Origin: Candidatus Electrothrix scaldis
GTDB lineage: Bacteria > Desulfobacterota > Desulfobulbia > Desulfobulbales > Desulfobulbaceae
Length of the DNA: 64,000 nt
Direction: 5' to 3'
Assembly: GCA_033584155.1 (NCBI GenBank)
Contig: CP138355.1
Location: 1,444,501-1,508,500, forward strand
In this document: in pieces, positions 45,135-54,200 of the stretch
Layout: each line of letters starts with the position of its first letter
How positions within the stretch are numbered: position 1 is the stretch's first letter
The notes under the pieces: generated by a model
Database searches by the model: none
What the model was told of the DNA's origin: nothing
What the model saw: the letters and a program-made list of their open reading frames with translations, nothing else
Translations under genes and position numbers: made by a program

Positions 45135-46835
45135 TTAACCTCTTGCCCTCCTGCCCTTCCAAGGTTTACGTGTTTTTCCCATATTGCTTTTATTATTACG
45201 TCGTCCTCTGCCGCCGCCATTATTGGCGGGCTGGAGAATCTTTGCAGTCACTGGTTTTCCATTAATCTCAAAACGCTGAAATGCACCGAGAATCTGGGGG
45301 ATGAAACGGCTGTCACCCTCAATGGTGGCGCTGTTGCGCATAATTTCGATCTTGCCTACCTTAATGCGTCCACCGCCTGGAACGGCATTAATCAGACTGA
45401 TGAGATTTTCTGGAAGAACGCCGTTGCGACGCCCAACATTGAGGTGAAAACGGGTAAATGCCTTGCCGTTTGCTCCCTTGTCGCTATTTTTTCTATCCCT
45501 GCCGCTCACCTGCTGATTAAGATCAGGAGCGTCTTTGTAATATTGCAGGAAGCGATTAAATTCTAAGGAAATAAATTTTTTAATCAGTTCTTCCCGGTCC
45601 AAATGGGAAAGCTGCTGCTCAATACTTGCATAAAGGGGATCAATTTGCTCATGGTCGACTTCGGTTGTGCTGATGACTTCCATCAGGCTCTGCAGCTGGG
45701 TGGTGCAGACTTCTTTGCCAGTGGGAATCTGGACCTTTTTGAAGCTTTTGTTGATTCTTTGTTCAATATGTTTGATGCGATAGCGCTCTCGCATGTCAAT
45801 CAGGGCTATGGATGTGCCGCTGCTTCCGGCTCGTCCGGTCCGACCACTGCGATGGGTATAGGCAGCAATATCATCGGGCAGGCTGTAGTTGATGACATGG
45901 GTCAGATCGTTGACATCCAGTCCTCGGGCTGCCACATCAGTAGCGACCAGCAACTGGAGGTGCTTTTTCCGAAACTTTTCCATAACCAAATCTCGCTGGG
46001 CCTGGCTCAGGTCGCCGTGCAGGGAGTCTGCCCGATAGCCATCTTGGATCAGCTTGTCTGCCACGTCCTGGGTGTCCTTTCTGGTACGGCAAAAGATAAT
46101 GGAGTAGTTTTTCGGGTTATTATCTACAATCCGTTTTAAAGCAGGATAGCGGTCCCGACCGTTGATCAGGTAATATTCGTGGGTTACATTTTCTGCCCCG
46201 GAGTTTTTTCTGCCCATGGTGATTTCCACAGGATCGGTCATGTAGCGGCTTGCAATGTTTGCTACCTCCTTGGACATGGTGGCTGAGAAGAGCAGGGTGT
46301 TTTTGTCTTTCGGGGTTTCAGCCAGAATGGCGTTAAGTTCATCCTGGAAACCCATTTGCAGCATTTCGTCAGCCTCGTCAAAAACCGCATAACGGACAGC
46401 GGAGATGTCGACCACGCCTCTCTTGATCAGATCTCGCAGGCGACCTGGAGTGGCCACGATAATCTGGACGCCTTTACGGAGTTCCCGAATCTGTTGCTCA
46501 ATGCTTGCTCCTCCGTAGATAGCCAGTATTCTCATTCCTTTGGTGAAACGGGAAAAGCTTGCCAGATCTCTTGACACCTGCATGCAGAGTTCACGGGTCG
46601 GACAGAGGACCAGGCCTTGGGTGCGTTTACTTTTCGGATCGGTCAGCTGGACCAAGGGCAGGCCAAAGGCTGCGGTCTTGCCGGTTCCGGTTTGAGCGAG
46701 GCTGACAATATCAACAGCCTGCTCCAGCATCAGGGGGATAACCTTGGTTTGCACGGGGGTTGGTTCCTCAAAGCCTTGTGCGAGAACAGCTTGAAGGATT
46801 TCATCATTGATGCCGATGTCTGTAAATGTGATCAT
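45135..46835 (-). CDS. deaD: DEAD-box RNA helicase (DeaD/CsdA type)
   Basis: 566-residue ATP-dependent RNA helicase, used in ribosome assembly and cold shock. Motifs in order: Q-motif EEPTPVQTKVIP, SLAQTGTGKTAAFGLPL, PTRELCMQV, VATPGRLRDL, VFDEADEMLQMGF, LLFSATM, then IIFCRTRKDTQDVA, VATDVAARGLDV and YTHRSGRTGRAG. After residue 430 comes the DbpA-type RNA-binding domain (FHLNVGRRNGVLPENLISLI and VGKIEIMRNSATIE), then a basic Gly/Arg/Asn tail ending RKPWKGRRARG. All catalytic motifs are present. A hairpin and T-run lie about 100 bases upstream of its start. Confidence 0.95.
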   Translation of the reverse strand: MITFTDIGINDEILQAVLAQGFEEPTPVQTKVIPLMLEQAVDIVSLAQTGTGKTAAFGLPLVQLTDPKSKRTQGLVLCPTRELCMQVSRDLASFSRFTKGMRILAIYGGASIEQQIRELRKGVQIIVATPGRLRDLIKRGVVDISAVRYAVFDEADEMLQMGFQDELNAILAETPKDKNTLLFSATMSKEVANIASRYMTDPVEITMGRKNSGAENVTHEYYLINGRDRYPALKRIVDNNPKNYSIIFCRTRKDTQDVADKLIQDGYRADSLHGDLSQAQRDLVMEKFRKKHLQLLVATDVAARGLDVNDLTHVINYSLPDDIAAYTHRSGRTGRAGSSGTSIALIDMRERYRIKHIEQRINKSFKKVQIPTGKEVCTTQLQSLMEVISTTEVDHEQIDPLYASIEQQLSHLDREELIKKFISLEFNRFLQYYKDAPDLNQQVSGRDRKNSDKGANGKAFTRFHLNVGRRNGVLPENLISLINAVPGGGRIKVGKIEIMRNSATIEGDSRFIPQILGAFQRFEINGKPVTAKILQPANNGGGRGRRNNKSNMGKTRKPWKGRRARG

Positions 46836-46933
46836 AATTTCTGCTACCTGCTAAGGAACTGGCCGGGATCCGGCTCGGTGTATCTGTCGGTTTGGTACTG
46901 GGTATATTTCAGAGAGGAGATTGCTCTACTGAT

Positions 46934-46964
46934 AAAAAAACGCAACCCTGATAGAAGGATTGCG
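46934..46964 (-). terminator. Hairpin with U-run upstream of deaD (terminator or attenuator)
   Basis: Read on the minus strand, CGCAATCCT pairs with AGGGTTGCG (9 bp with one mismatch; 46956-46964 with 46941-46949) and is followed by seven T (46940-46934). It lies about 100 bases before the deaD start and 250 bases after the end of the CHASE kinase gene, so it may end that transcript or act as an attenuator in a deaD leader. The remaining 46836-47217 has no gene I can support. Confidence 0.6.
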
Positions 46965-47217
46965 TATCACGGTCGAACGATTTTTCAATATAAGAAAGGT
47001 GTCGAGCTGAATATACTACGAGCATACCCTACTCGGTATTGATAAGAAAAAAAACCTTTTTTTGGGGAGTAAGAATGTTTTTGCGGGAAAAGGGGCTGTT
47101 TGCCTGTTCCCCTCTCAGCGATTAGAGAGAGAAAACAAGGTCAGAATTTTTCAATATATTCGTTATCCCATGCTGGCCTATGATGTCGTAAAATCGGCTT
47201 TACTTTTTGTTGAGTTG

Positions 47218-49009
47218 CTATTTAATGGGGAAAGAGAGCCAGAAGGTTGCTCCTTTGCCTGGAGAGGATTCCACCCAAATCTTTCCCTCATGAAACTGCA
47301 TGACCTTTTTAACTACAGCGAGACCAATTCCTGTTCCTTCCGCCTCATTGTCCAGACGCTGAAAAAGCCCGAAGATTTTTTCATGAAAATTGGATTCTAT
47401 TCCAGGGCCATCATCTTTGACATAGAATATCACTTCCTTGTTTTTGCTTGTTCCGCCAATAGTCACCTCAGTCCCTTCCGGTTTAACGGCATATTTCAGC
47501 GCATTGCTCAGGAGGTTTTCAAAAACCTGGAGTACGCGGCTTTCATTTCCATGTATAGGAGGGAGATTTCTCTCAATCGTCAGGCGTATATTTGCACTGT
47601 TAAACCGGCGTTGCTTCTCTTCTTGTAATTTTTTCAAAAGAAGGTTCATATCCAGCTGTTTCTTGTCGAGGTCAATGCGACCAACTCTACTCAGCTCAAC
47701 CAGATCGTTTATTAATTGCCCCATCCTATTGTTTGCCTCGATAACTTTTTGGAGCTTTTCCACCGCCTTTTCATAGTCGCCCCGGTTGGGCCAGTTTATT
47801 TACGATACCGATAAAACCCATACTTGTCACCAGAGGGGATTTGAGATCATGGGAAACGGTATAGACAAATTGTTCAAGCTCGTCATTTGAGTGGCTGAGT
47901 TCTTTGCTCTTTTCCTCCAGCTCCTTGGTCATTTCTTTGGCCAGGGCCTCAGCAAGTTGTCTTTTTTTGGAACTTGTAAGGATTATAAAAAACAGCATGA
48001 GGTCAAAAAGGATACCACCAACTGCAAGAAATAAGGGCTGGTTTGCCTCACTTTGAGGAACGAAGCCTGGTTTTGAATAGAGGTAAAGCGACCAAGTCCT
48101 CCCCCCAATTGTTATGTTGTATAAGCCGTCATATTGGGGCTTATGTGCTTTGGTGTTATAGAAAAGGTTTTTCGACTCTGCGTGGTTATAAAGTATGGTT
48201 TCCGGTGAGGGCGTTGCTCCATCATATATCTCAAAGCTGATGTCCTCCTGGGCCGCAAGGAGGATTCCCTGCATGAGGTCTTTTGCCCTGAAGGGACTGT
48301 ATACGTAACCGACAAGTGCCTCCCGGCGTTGCTGGACCGTTTCTAATGCGGTGTGTTTTTTATAGAGAGGCAAGTAGAGAAGAAAGCCGTATTGAACATC
48401 CTCTTTGGTCTCCTGCACCAGAGTTACCCGGCCAGACATGGCTGGCACGCCGGTGTCTCTGGCCTGCTCCATAGCCTTTCTTCTTGTCTCTTGGGAAAAC
48501 ATATCGTAGCCAAAGGCCCGTTGATTCCGCCAGTCAAAGGGTTCCAGGTAGATGATCGCACTGTACATATCCCGTTCCCCATCAGGTTTAATCCGGTAAT
48601 CCGGGAAGCCCTCTGCGCGAAGAGCTTGTTCATGCGCTTCTTTTTTTGCAGGAGGCACCATCAAACTGAAACCGATACCCTGAATACCTGGATAGTATTT
48701 TTCGATATTGAGGTTGTCTGTAAATGCCTTCCATTCCTCTCGGCTGACTGACTCGGATGCCTTGAATAGGCCAAGTCCACTCCGTAGTACCACTTCGTAT
48801 TCCTGCATTCTTTTTGTAATTGCAGAAACGATGTCGGTTGCCTGGTACTCGAAGCGTTCCGCAATCCGCTTGTCTACTGCACGGTCTGCTATGTGCCACG
48901 CAAATCCAGTGATAATAAGGGCAATAACAAGGACAGCCCAGGGTGTGGCAGGAGCTTGAAGAAGACGATCAATGATAGATTTTTGTGCTATCTTGGCTGT
49001 TTTTTTCAT
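47218..49009 (-). pseudogene. CHASE-domain sensor histidine kinase split by one-base frameshift
   Basis: The first part (49009 to 47771) reads a membrane segment near residue 24 (PWAVLVIALIITGFAW), a CHASE sensor domain (about residues 60-290, EYEVVLRSGLGLF, GIQGIGFSLMVP), a second membrane segment near 335 and the HisKA motif YTVSHDLKSPLVTS, then stops soon after NKLAQPG. The frame resumes at once as GDYEKAVEKLQKVIEANNRMGQ and goes on to a full HATPase domain (FENLLSNALKY, VKDDGPGIE, GTGIGLAVV) to the stop at 47218. Dropping one base from the four-C run at 47780-47783 restores LAQPGDYEKAVEKL. It may be decay, phase variation in a short run, or a sequencing error. Confidence 0.85.
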
Positions 49010-49014
49010 GTTGT

Positions 49015-49128
49015 TTAAAGGAGAGGAGGGGGCTGATAAAGGCCTTTGGAGAAGATCAGCTTGGCGATGCGCATATCGTCCAGCAAGAATTTGAAAACAA
49101 CGTCGTATATGGGGGTGGCTACTCGCAT
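49015..49128 (-). pseudogene. 5' fragment of an Rpn-family nuclease gene
   Basis: Reading leftwards from ATG 49128, MRVATPIYDVVFKFLLDDM followed by RIAKLIFSKG matches the first 29 residues of the intact gene at 58669-59574 (MRVANPIYDVVFKFLMGDM), then diverges and stops at 49015 just before the CHASE kinase gene. The similarity at base level extends about 70 bases upstream of the ATG, so the fragment also carries the copy's leader. Confidence 0.8.
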
Positions 49129-49279
49129 TATCGATCGGGTTGTTTGGTGTGTCTTGGGAGATCGGGATGGTATAGTTGACGAACCATCAGGTAGATGCAG
49201 TATACTCGGTAATGGGGAAGGGGGCAATTGTTTCGGGAGGTGGTATGGGAGGGAAGGGTAAGTAAAGTGTAAACCACAG

Positions 49280-49308
49280 TTGACGCTTTATAACCAGCGT
49301 ATTATCAT
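49280..49308 (+). promoter_or_regulatory. Predicted sigma-70 promoter of the higBA pair
   Basis: TTGACG (49280-49285) and TATCAT (49303-49308) are spaced 17 bases apart and lie just upstream of the higB start at 49316, leaving almost no leader. AT-rich sequence between could be an antitoxin operator, though no clear palindrome was seen. Confidence 0.55.
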
Positions 49309-49315
49309 TGTATGT

Positions 49316-49646
49316 ATGATCGAACTGATTAAAAGTATCACTTTTGACCGATGGCTGAAAAAATTACGTGATCCACAGGCCAAGGCGCGGATTGCAATGC
49401 GTCTCCGTCGCCTGACTCTTGGCAATGCCGGAGATGTCCGACGGATTGGTAACGAACGGTCTGAGTGAACTGCGGATAGGCTACGGCCCCGGCTATCGCA
49501 TATATTTTATGCAGCAGGGGATGATGCTGATTATCCTGCTCTGTGCAGGAGATAAACGGACCCAACAAAAGGATATCACCAAGGCCAAGAAGCTTGCCGC
49601 CCGCTGGGAGGAGGAAAAAGATGGAAAAAACATTCAGTCGTTATGA
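49316..49646 (+). pseudogene. higB: HigB/RelE-type toxin gene inactivated by a 4-bp duplication
   Basis: From ATG 49316 the frame reads MIELIKSITFDRWLKKLRD and LRRLTLGNAGDVRRIGN, then shifts to ERSE and stops. In the next frame the sequence continues GLSELRIGYGPGYRIYFMQQ and ILLCAGDKRTQQKDITKAKK to the stop at 49646. The two are separated by AACGAACG (49451-49458); deleting one AACG restores GNGLSELRIGYGPG, the conserved centre of the phage-derived Gp49-like HigB family. The toxin is thus probably inactive, with its antitoxin gene intact. Confidence 0.88.
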
Positions 49647-49911
49647 GACAGCGGATTATTTGGAAACAGAAGAGGATATTCGTCTGTATTTAGAAGCATG
49701 TCAGGAAGAGGATGATCCGGTGCTTCTCACTGCCGCACTCAGTGATATTGCCCGTGCCCGCAATATGAGTCGATTGGCCGAGGATGCCGGAATGACCCGT
49801 GCCGGTTTGTACAAGGCATTATCATCGGACGGCAATCCCAGTTTTGCTACCATTTGCAAGGTGGCAAAGGCTCTGGGACTGAAGCTGCATATTCAGCCCG
49901 CTTCTTCATGA
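49621..49911 (+). CDS. higA: HigA-type antitoxin
   Basis: 96-residue helix-turn-helix antitoxin of the addiction-module type, overlapping the 3' end of the broken toxin gene by 26 bases. The N-terminus has ETADYLETEEDIRLYLEA, and the HTH is SRLAEDAGMTRAGLYKALS followed by GNPSFATICKVAKALGLKL, the standard pattern for antitoxins paired with Gp49-like toxins. GGAGGAGG sits just before the ATG. It should repress its own promoter. With no active toxin it may persist as a regulator or anti-addiction gene. Confidence 0.88.
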   Translation: MEKTFSRYETADYLETEEDIRLYLEACQEEDDPVLLTAALSDIARARNMSRLAEDAGMTRAGLYKALSSDGNPSFATICKVAKALGLKLHIQPASS

Positions 49912-50037
49912 TAAAACTCAGGGCGTTGTTTGCCAGAGGAGAGGGGAACGGTTGTTGTTCAACGAATGGTGGTCTCAAAGGAAGTGCGGGGCAGGTCGTT
50001 TTTGCTGGTGAGTGTTTCAGCGTCCCCTATTTACGCC

Positions 50038-51213
50038 CTATTGAAAATAAATAAATTTATTTTGATAAAGATACCCTATGAAATTTAAACAGTCTGTGCC
50101 GAATTGATTTTGTAATTGAGTTAAGGACATTGTTCCGTCCATTGCTGTTAAGAGGGGGTAGGCATCAGGACTTGCTGGGATAGAGTAATTATATCGGGTG
50201 ATGAGATAACCGAAATCTTCTTTTCGGATATTTTTAAAGAGTGGGGCTGGCTTCCACTGGGGATTGAGATCAATTTGGTGGATCGGGATTTGCGTCAGCG
50301 GCTCTTTCATGAGCCGATCTGGTTGGAATTCCTGCCCGTCACCTATAGGCAAGCGGTAACCGCCTCGGCATTGCGGTAAGGCAAGGCATTGTAAGCAGGG
50401 GGCTGGTAAGGATTCACGGTAATGTGTTGCCTTTTGTGATTGCCAGATTGTTTCGATGGAGTCCTCAAAGATATTGCCCAGGATATAGGGCATGGTGCTA
50501 TCTGGTCTGACCCATCCCTGCGGTGAGATGACACAATGCTCTATGCCGCTGTTTGCCCCTTCCGATGATGTTTCGATAAAACAGGGAGGAACGCTGTTTC
50601 CCAAACGGCATCGAACTCCTTGCCGTTGATACTCCTCAATAGCGGCCAGAGTATGGCGTAAGGTTTCCTCGTCAGGTTCCTGATGATGCGGAGGGCCGAG
50701 AAAACGATTAAAGACAGTATAGTTCGCTCCGAGTTTTTGGGAGAGAGCGATGATATCGTCAAGCTGTTCGCAGACATCTTTTGTAAGTACCGAGTTGGTA
50801 AAGACCTCAATGTCTGCTTCTGTTACACGCTGAATCGTTGTGCAGGCTTCTGCAAAGGCATTCTTTGCCTGGACAAAAGGGTCATGGGTTGCGGCATCCT
50901 TACCATGCAGGCTGATGAGCAGGCCTGTCAGATTATTGCAGGATGTGAAGAGGGGGAGTAAATCATTCTGCCAGCGCCCGGAGGTGAATACAGCATAATC
51001 TATATCAAAGCTGTCGATATACTCTATGATGGCCGGAAAATCTTTATGGAGGGTGGGTTCTCCGCCGGTCAGGCGGATGAGTTCTGCGTATTTCGAGCGA
51101 TGTTCGGGTGGGGCTATCCTGTCGAGGAGTTGTTTCCAGTCCTTGAGATGTTCCTGTTGGTTTTTACTCAAGGCATTGGCACAGCTTGATAACAAGTTGG
51201 CAGAGGATAACAT
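50038..51213 (-). CDS. Radical-SAM/SPASM-like protein lacking two SAM-cluster cysteines, with PqqD-like C-terminus
   Basis: 391 residues. It has LTGGEPTLHKDFPAIIEYID (the SAM-binding GGEP motif), LLISLHGKDAATHDPF, and a Cys-rich SPASM-like region (HCVISPQGWVRPDST, LPAPCLQCLALPQCRGGY), so it belongs with peptide- or protein-modifying radical-SAM enzymes. At the N-terminus, where CxxxCxxC should be, only Cys11 (SSCANAL) remains; Ser4 and Leu8 fall at the other two positions, and a stop codon lies 12 bases upstream, so no longer start exists. The last 60 residues (YPLLTAMDGTMSLTQLQNQF) look like a PqqD-type peptide-recognition domain. It begins 12 bases after the STAND-TPR gene, so it is in that operon. 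Confidence 0.7.
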   Translation of the reverse strand: MLSSANLLSSCANALSKNQQEHLKDWKQLLDRIAPPEHRSKYAELIRLTGGEPTLHKDFPAIIEYIDSFDIDYAVFTSGRWQNDLLPLFTSCNNLTGLLISLHGKDAATHDPFVQAKNAFAEACTTIQRVTEADIEVFTNSVLTKDVCEQLDDIIALSQKLGANYTVFNRFLGPPHHQEPDEETLRHTLAAIEEYQRQGVRCRLGNSVPPCFIETSSEGANSGIEHCVISPQGWVRPDSTMPYILGNIFEDSIETIWQSQKATHYRESLPAPCLQCLALPQCRGGYRLPIGDGQEFQPDRLMKEPLTQIPIHQIDLNPQWKPAPLFKNIRKEDFGYLITRYNYSIPASPDAYPLLTAMDGTMSLTQLQNQFGTDCLNFIGYLYQNKFIYFQ

Positions 51214-51225
51214 GCCAGCTAAATA

Positions 51226-54200
51226 CTATTCTTGTATAATTTGTCGGCTGTTGGGAATTTCTTTTATAAGACCTTCTAATATAGATGCAAATTCGGAGAT
51301 AGTCTTGAGTTCTCTTTGGCACTCATGATATAATATTGGATGGTCATCCCACTCTTCTTTCAGGACTCTATGTAGTTTTTCGATTACCGGGGCATCCATG
51401 AGCATCCTGATACGTCTAATTGTCACCCGTACAGTTACCGTGAAATCTCCGGGTGAATCAGCCTGCTTCATGAGACTGCAAGCATCTACGTAATATGTTA
51501 CCATCTGACGAAGCATTTTTTCTACGTCATGTGGTAATTTATATTTATTTAATTGAATTCTTTTCTTATATTCTTCTCGCAACGAATACCGTATGTCTCT
51601 ATAATAACCTTTCACTTTGCTTCGTTGCTCATCTTGATCAAAGAGGCGGGTAAAGATATCATCACCTTGGGTAACCTTTAATTTGGCAAGGACAGCAGGA
51701 TGTTCTTTTCCCTTCTCTTCAACTTTCTTTATAAACTGTCCGCAGAGATCGTCGGCTTCGATAAGTTGTTGATGATATTTTTTCTGAAAGTAAACGGTGG
51801 TTACATAACTCGCCATTGCATCAAGTTTTCGATAAACTATATCGTTTGGTATATCTTCCGGTGCAGCGTACGAAGCACAGTAACTTTCACACACTGTTAT
51901 TGTTTTACGTAAATAGTCCAATGCTTCTTCAAATTCTCCACACAGGCATTTAAACTCACCCAAGCGATAATAGGCAGCTCCCAACCATTGCGCGTTTATC
52001 CTGCTTAAGTCGTCATCAGCACGAGGCATCACTTCATCCGTTTTTTTCTTTTCTACTTGTTCTGCATATTCTTTTCCTTCAAGCAGCAGACATTCAGCTT
52101 TTCTAAAACCCTCCTCAAAATTCTTTATAAACGCCTCTCTAATTTCATCTCGTTCGTCCTGAAGATAAAACTTTGTATAAGAGCCGTGACGATAGTATAC
52201 AGTTCCTCTACCGGTTGCCAGCCGTTCTTTTAAGGACAATATTTCGACGGAGTTACTGCCTAGTTTTTCTTCTAATGCTCTTACCTCCTTTTCTGCTTTA
52301 TCGTATGCTCGCAGAACAAATTGTATGTTTCCGGCCCACATTTTTTTGTAATAACAAGCTGATTGCATGAGCCACATTGCTCGCTTGAACCGAAGTTCTT
52401 GAAGCTCTGATTGCTGGTCAGGGTGGAAGTCCTCATGCGTTTTTATTATAAGACTCCTTAAAGCATCTGTAATTGATTTGGCTTTAATAACTTTTTTCTC
52501 TATACTTATATACTTTTCATCGTCAAAAAAGAGTATTGTATATTTATTGAGGTCTTTCTTTGAAGCGGAGGGAAGACATAGTTCCGTTGATTCAACTACA
52601 AGTAAAAAATAATTTTTCGAGGCTTTGCTGTAACTGCCATTCTGTAAACCTTTTATGGTTTCTGAATAGCTATCCAACAGCTCGGTTTTTTTGGCTTCAA
52701 TGCACTTTTGAATAAAAACGACTAAACGGTGACGAATTATTCGGTAGGGATGATGTCTGAATAAGCCGAATTCCTCAAGGAGTTCTGCTGATTTCAGGTA
52801 GAATTCGACTGCTCTTTTTAGATCCTCTAAGTTTAGTTTTTGTATAGCCTCGTCAAAAGCCTCATTTCCCAACACGATCTGGTATCGGGAAAATACTTCA
52901 GGATACGATATATTCTCTTGTTTTAAGCTCTCAATAAATTCTTCGAAATCCTTTTTATAGGAATTAAATTGCCCTGCAACTTCCTGAGCTTCCGGTGTGT
53001 CCCAGGCTTTCGCAAGGTAGCAAAGTCGAACAAGACTTTCCAGAGCGCGTGCTTTTTCATATCGTTGCAGGTCTTCTTGAGCATCTTCCTGAAGCCCTTT
53101 TCTGAGAATTTCCTCTATTTTTTTGAACGAGATGTCCGGTACCTTTAATAAACATATATCTGCCTGTACCATGTAGGCTGTGAGCAATTCTTTTGTTGTT
53201 CCTAATCGCTCCAAATCTTGTATCACATTATCAACCTGTTCTTGACTTGATAATGTTAGTAAAATTTCTTCCTTGTGTTCCTCTAATTTTCCTTTGAATT
53301 CTTTAGCGCGATAATATTCCAGGAAAAAGGCATACAGCAGGCCTGATTCATGGAATTCCTGTCGTAGCTGCTCTGTTTTTATACGACCAACAAGCAATGG
53401 ATCATTTTCGACCCTTTCCAATGAATTTTCCAGATATTTTCTTGTTTCAAGCCGGTACCCCATATACCAACTTACTATAGCCAGAGTTGCCTGAGCGCGG
53501 GCGATCTCTCGATCGTTACGCTGTAAATTTTGCGCAATATGTAAAAATACACGAGCATGACGTACTGCTTCATACAAACGTCCAGTAGAAAAATATACCA
53601 AGGCCAAATTCACTAAGGTAATTTGGTACCCTTGCATTATTTTCCGGTAGTTGTTTTTCTTTGCTTCATCCCACTTTTCAGTTTCTCGAAGCAATCCCTC
53701 AGCTTCTTCATGAAACCTCTTTCTATTTTTCCCCAGAAGATGTTCAGCTTTGGCAAAATTACCCAATTGATAATAATTGTATCCTGTCCAATTGTCCGCC
53801 CAAAACTTGTCTAACGCAGCATTGTTTTTCTTGAGGATAGTTGTTGCTTTTGTAAATGTGGTGATAGCTTCGTTGAATCTAGCTAAACCAAATAGGGCCA
53901 TGCCCTTTTTCAAAAGAATAATGCCTTCAATTTCTTGATCTTTCCAGCGAGGATCATTCTTGTATTCTTCGATAATCTTGTCAGCTCGCTCTAACGCACC
54001 CTGATGATTTGCATAGGATTCAGTTTCGTATTCTATTCTTCGGGCCTCAATTTTTAGAAAATTAAGAGTGTTTGATTGTCCTTGATAGCGGAACTGAAGG
54101 TCTTCGGCAGCTTTCAATAAAAAGTTCGAGGCAAAATGATACTGTCCATTCTCCATGACCTGATCAAAGATAATGCAGAATCGTTCAACTCCTTGGTCAA

